A DNA stretch of 16,015 nucleotides from Clostridia bacterium (GTDB lineage Bacteria > Bacillota > Clostridia > Oscillospirales > CAG-272), in NCBI GenBank assembly GCA_017455945.1, contig JAFTLM010000118.1, forward strand, positions 1 through 16,015. The letters run 5' to 3'. The notes beneath the pieces are model-generated. The model saw only the letters and a program-made list of their open reading frames with translations, had not been told where the DNA came from and did not search any database. Below, in pieces: positions 13,993 to 16,015 of the stretch. The position numbers and the translations under genes are program-made. How positions within the stretch are numbered: position 1 is the first letter of the stretch; each line of letters opens with the position of its first letter.

Positions 13993-14029
13993 ATAGGTTG
14001 TTTTGAAAGACAGTGAAAGGAAAATAAGT

Positions 14030-15763
14030 ATGTTAAAGATCAAGGAAATAATTTCCGAAAAAATAGCGGAACAGATACTTGCAATAAATTCCGCGGCAGA
14101 AATTACCGCATCCGAAATCAGCGCAATGCTTGAATATCCTCCCGATGCGAATATGGGAGATTTGGCTCTGCCTTGCTTCAAGTTCAGCAAAATGCTTCGC
14201 CGTGCTCCCGTTCAAATAGCACAGGCCCTTGCAGATTCGGTAAGTGACGAGTGTATCGAAAAAATCGAAAACGTAAACGGATATCTTAACTTCCGCATAA
14301 GCGATAAATATCTTGGCGATAAGGTTGTAAAAAACGTTCTTGAAGCGGGAGAAAGGTACGGTTCCCATACGTTCGGAGAGGGAAAAACAGTGGTCCTTGA
14401 CTATTCCTCACCCAACGTGGCAAAGCCATTCCATATCGGACACCTGGGAACAACCGTTATAGGACACTCTTTGAAATTGCTTCATGAGTTTGTGGGCTAT
14501 AAATGCGTTGGTATTAATTACCTCGGTGACTGGGGTACACAGTTTGGAAAGCTTATTGTTGCGTATAAGCTCTGGGGCGATAAGCAGCAGATTGAAGAGG
14601 GCGGAATTGATAAGCTCGTAGAACTTTACGTTCGTATAAATAATGCCATAACCGCAGAGGAAAACGAAAATCCTCCCAAGCACGACCTTGCCAATCAAGC
14701 CAGAGAAGAGTTCCACAAAATGGAGATTGGTGATGAGGAAAACATAGCTCTTTGGAAATGGTTTGTTGAGATAAGTCTCATTGAATATCAAAAGACCTAT
14801 AAACAGCTTGGAATTGAGTTTGACAGCTATAAGGGCGAAAGCTTTTATACCGATAAGATGCCCGCTCAGGTGGAGAAACTCAGACAGAGCGGACTTATGA
14901 AGATAGACGACGGAGCTTCCATAGTTGACCTTGAGGAATATGGAATGCCTCCTTGCCTTATATTGAAGAGAGACGGCTCCACGCTCTATCCCACACGTGA
15001 TATTGCGGCTGCGGTCTACCGTAAAGAGACTTACAAATTCGACAAGGCAATATACGTTACAGCGGCGGCACAGTGCCTGCACTTCCAGCAGTGGTTTAAG
15101 GTGGTTGACCTTATGGGCTACGATTGGGCAGATGAGCTTGTTCACGTGCCTTACGGTATCGTAAGTCTTAACGGAGAGAAGTTAGCAACAAGAACGGGTA
15201 ACGTAATTCTTCTCAAAGACCTGTTTGCAAAGGCAATAGAAAAGGTTGGCAGCATTATCGAAGAGAAGAGCCCCAATCTTGAAAATAAGCAGGCGGTTGC
15301 CGAGTCTGTGGGCGTCGGAGCGATAGTTTTCTATTATCTTTATAATAATCGAATGAAAGACATTAACTTTATGCTTGAGGATGCTCTCAGCTTTGACGGA
15401 AATACAGGTCCGTATGCACAATATACCTATGCAAGAGCTTGTTCCGTGCTTGAAAAAGCAGGTAAATATGACGACGGTAAGTCGGCGGTAATAACCTGTG
15501 AGGAGGAAAGCTCGCTTGTAAAGGTTCTTGCAAAATTCCCCGAAAAGGTGCTTGACGCAATAAAGGACTATGAGCCGTCGGTTATTACCAGATATATCAT
15601 AGACGTGGCTACAGCGTTCAATCGTTTCTATCACAACTGTAAGATAATGAATGCTGAAACCGAAGAAATAAAGAATACAAGACTTATGCTTACATCAGCA
15701 GCCAAGACGGTTCTCGGTAATGCGTTCGGTCTGATCTGTCTCAAAAAAGAAGAAAAAATTTAA
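14030..15763 (+). CDS. argS: Arginyl-tRNA synthetase
   Basis: The 577-residue class Ia enzyme charges tRNA(Arg). The N-terminal Add1 domain (about 1-110) is followed by the catalytic core with SSPNVAKPFHIGHLG (126-140; HIGH motif 135-138), GINYLGDWGTQFGKL (161-175), and KLATRTGN (384-391), the degenerate KMSKS equivalent usual in this enzyme. The anticodon-binding end has SFDGNTGPYAQYTYARACSVL and a C-terminal helical bundle ending AFGLICLKKEEK. The ATG at 14030 follows GAAAGGA at nine or ten bases; an in-frame TTG at 14003 would leave almost no leader and has no Shine-Dalgarno. argS has its own promoter and is followed 15 bases later by yebC. Confidence 0.97.
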   Translation: MLKIKEIISEKIAEQILAINSAAEITASEISAMLEYPPDANMGDLALPCFKFSKMLRRAPVQIAQALADSVSDECIEKIENVNGYLNFRISDKYLGDKVVKNVLEAGERYGSHTFGEGKTVVLDYSSPNVAKPFHIGHLGTTVIGHSLKLLHEFVGYKCVGINYLGDWGTQFGKLIVAYKLWGDKQQIEEGGIDKLVELYVRINNAITAEENENPPKHDLANQAREEFHKMEIGDEENIALWKWFVEISLIEYQKTYKQLGIEFDSYKGESFYTDKMPAQVEKLRQSGLMKIDDGASIVDLEEYGMPPCLILKRDGSTLYPTRDIAAAVYRKETYKFDKAIYVTAAAQCLHFQQWFKVVDLMGYDWADELVHVPYGIVSLNGEKLATRTGNVILLKDLFAKAIEKVGSIIEEKSPNLENKQAVAESVGVGAIVFYYLYNNRMKDINFMLEDALSFDGNTGPYAQYTYARACSVLEKAGKYDDGKSAVITCEEESSLVKVLAKFPEKVLDAIKDYEPSVITRYIIDVATAFNRFYHNCKIMNAETEEIKNTRLMLTSAAKTVLGNAFGLICLKKEEKI

Positions 15764-15778
15764 GGAAGGTATATAAAT

Positions 15779-16015
15779 ATGTCAGGACATAGCAAATGGG
15801 CCAATATTAAACACAAAAAAGAAAAGACCGATGCGCAGAAAGCAAAGGTGTTCACAAAAATCGGTAAGGAGATTTCCATAGCCGTTAAAGAAGGCGGTGG
15901 AGATCCCAACTCCAACGCAAAGCTTCGCGACCTTATTCAAAAGGCAAAATCCAATAACGTGCCCAACGATAATATCGAAAGAACAATTAAAAAGGCTCTC
16001 GGTGCAGGCGGCGAA
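15779..16015 (+). CDS. yebC: YebC/PmpR-type regulator, N-terminal part (3' truncated by window edge)
   Basis: The first 79 codons are present and the frame is open to the last base. SGHSKWANIKHKKEKTDAQK is the family signature, followed by FTKIGKEISIAVKEGGGDP, NSNAKLRDLIQKAKSNNVP and DNIERTIKKALG. Such proteins were long annotated as transcriptional regulators, and more recent work ties members to relief of ribosome stalling at proline stretches. AAGGAAGG (15762-15769), overlapping the argS stop, is a strong ribosome binding site nine bases before ATG 15779. It is probably co-transcribed with argS. Confidence 0.96.
   Translation, partial: MSGHSKWANIKHKKEKTDAQKAKVFTKIGKEISIAVKEGGGDPNSNAKLRDLIQKAKSNNVPNDNIERTIKKALGAGGE

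Noticed and set aside
13958..14029. A terminator or T-box leader between ybaK and argS
   Set aside because: No G+C-rich stem with a T-run and no space for a T-box; only a promoter and ribosome binding site can be supported.
14408..15145. A 245-codon open frame antisense to argS
   Set aside because: It lies wholly opposite a clear argS gene, its protein resembles no family I know, and I see no ribosome binding site or promoter for it; it is a codon-bias shadow.

Overview
The window reads as chromosomal housekeeping DNA from an anaerobic, low-to-moderate GC Firmicute of class Clostridia, most like the gut Oscillospirales/Ruminococcaceae. The basis is gene content and order (nusB, xseA, xseB, ispA, tlyA, nadK, argR, recN is a classic clostridial string), strong Shine-Dalgarno sites, sigma-A type promoters, intrinsic terminators, and the presence of IreB, NrnA and YuiD-type proteins. 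The assignment rests on recognised protein families only. I see no rRNA, tRNA, CRISPR array, insertion sequence or prophage gene.

Layout. (1) 1-1018: the last 27 codons of pgk, a striking 112-bp imperfect palindrome that includes the pgk stop codon, then tpiA and a strong terminator. (2) 1021-2698: a promoter, rbfA and nrnA (ribosome maturation and nano-RNA turnover). An open -1-frame tail follows the nrnA stop and ends just before a terminator shared with the convergent operon. (3) 5319-2697 on the minus strand: ireB, ribF and dacF from one promoter with a very short leader. (4) 5390-13957: a roughly 8.5-kb plus-strand run of tightly packed or overlapping genes: nusB, a TsaD-like paralogue, xseA, xseB, ispA, a YuiD-type PAP2-like membrane protein, tlyA, nadK, argR, recN and ybaK. 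It starts from a near-consensus promoter divergent from the ireB promoter. (5) 13964-16015: a separate promoter for argS, followed by yebC, which runs off the end.

Functionally the genes cover central glycolysis, translation and RNA maturation (RbfA, NusB, TlyA, YbaK, ArgS, TsaD-like), DNA repair (XseA/XseB, RecN), isoprenoid and cofactor synthesis (IspA, RibF, NadK), cell-wall carboxypeptidase and kinase-linked control (DacF-like, IreB) and arginine regulation (ArgR).

Most genes are conventional. The points worth a second look are the pgk-tpiA palindrome, the frame-shifted tail of nrnA at a T6 run, a DacF-like protein lacking two of the three canonical active-site motifs, an ARG-box-like site between the divergent promoters, and departures from familiar synteny (no dxs after ispA, no truB after nrnA, ireB away from alaS/ruvX).
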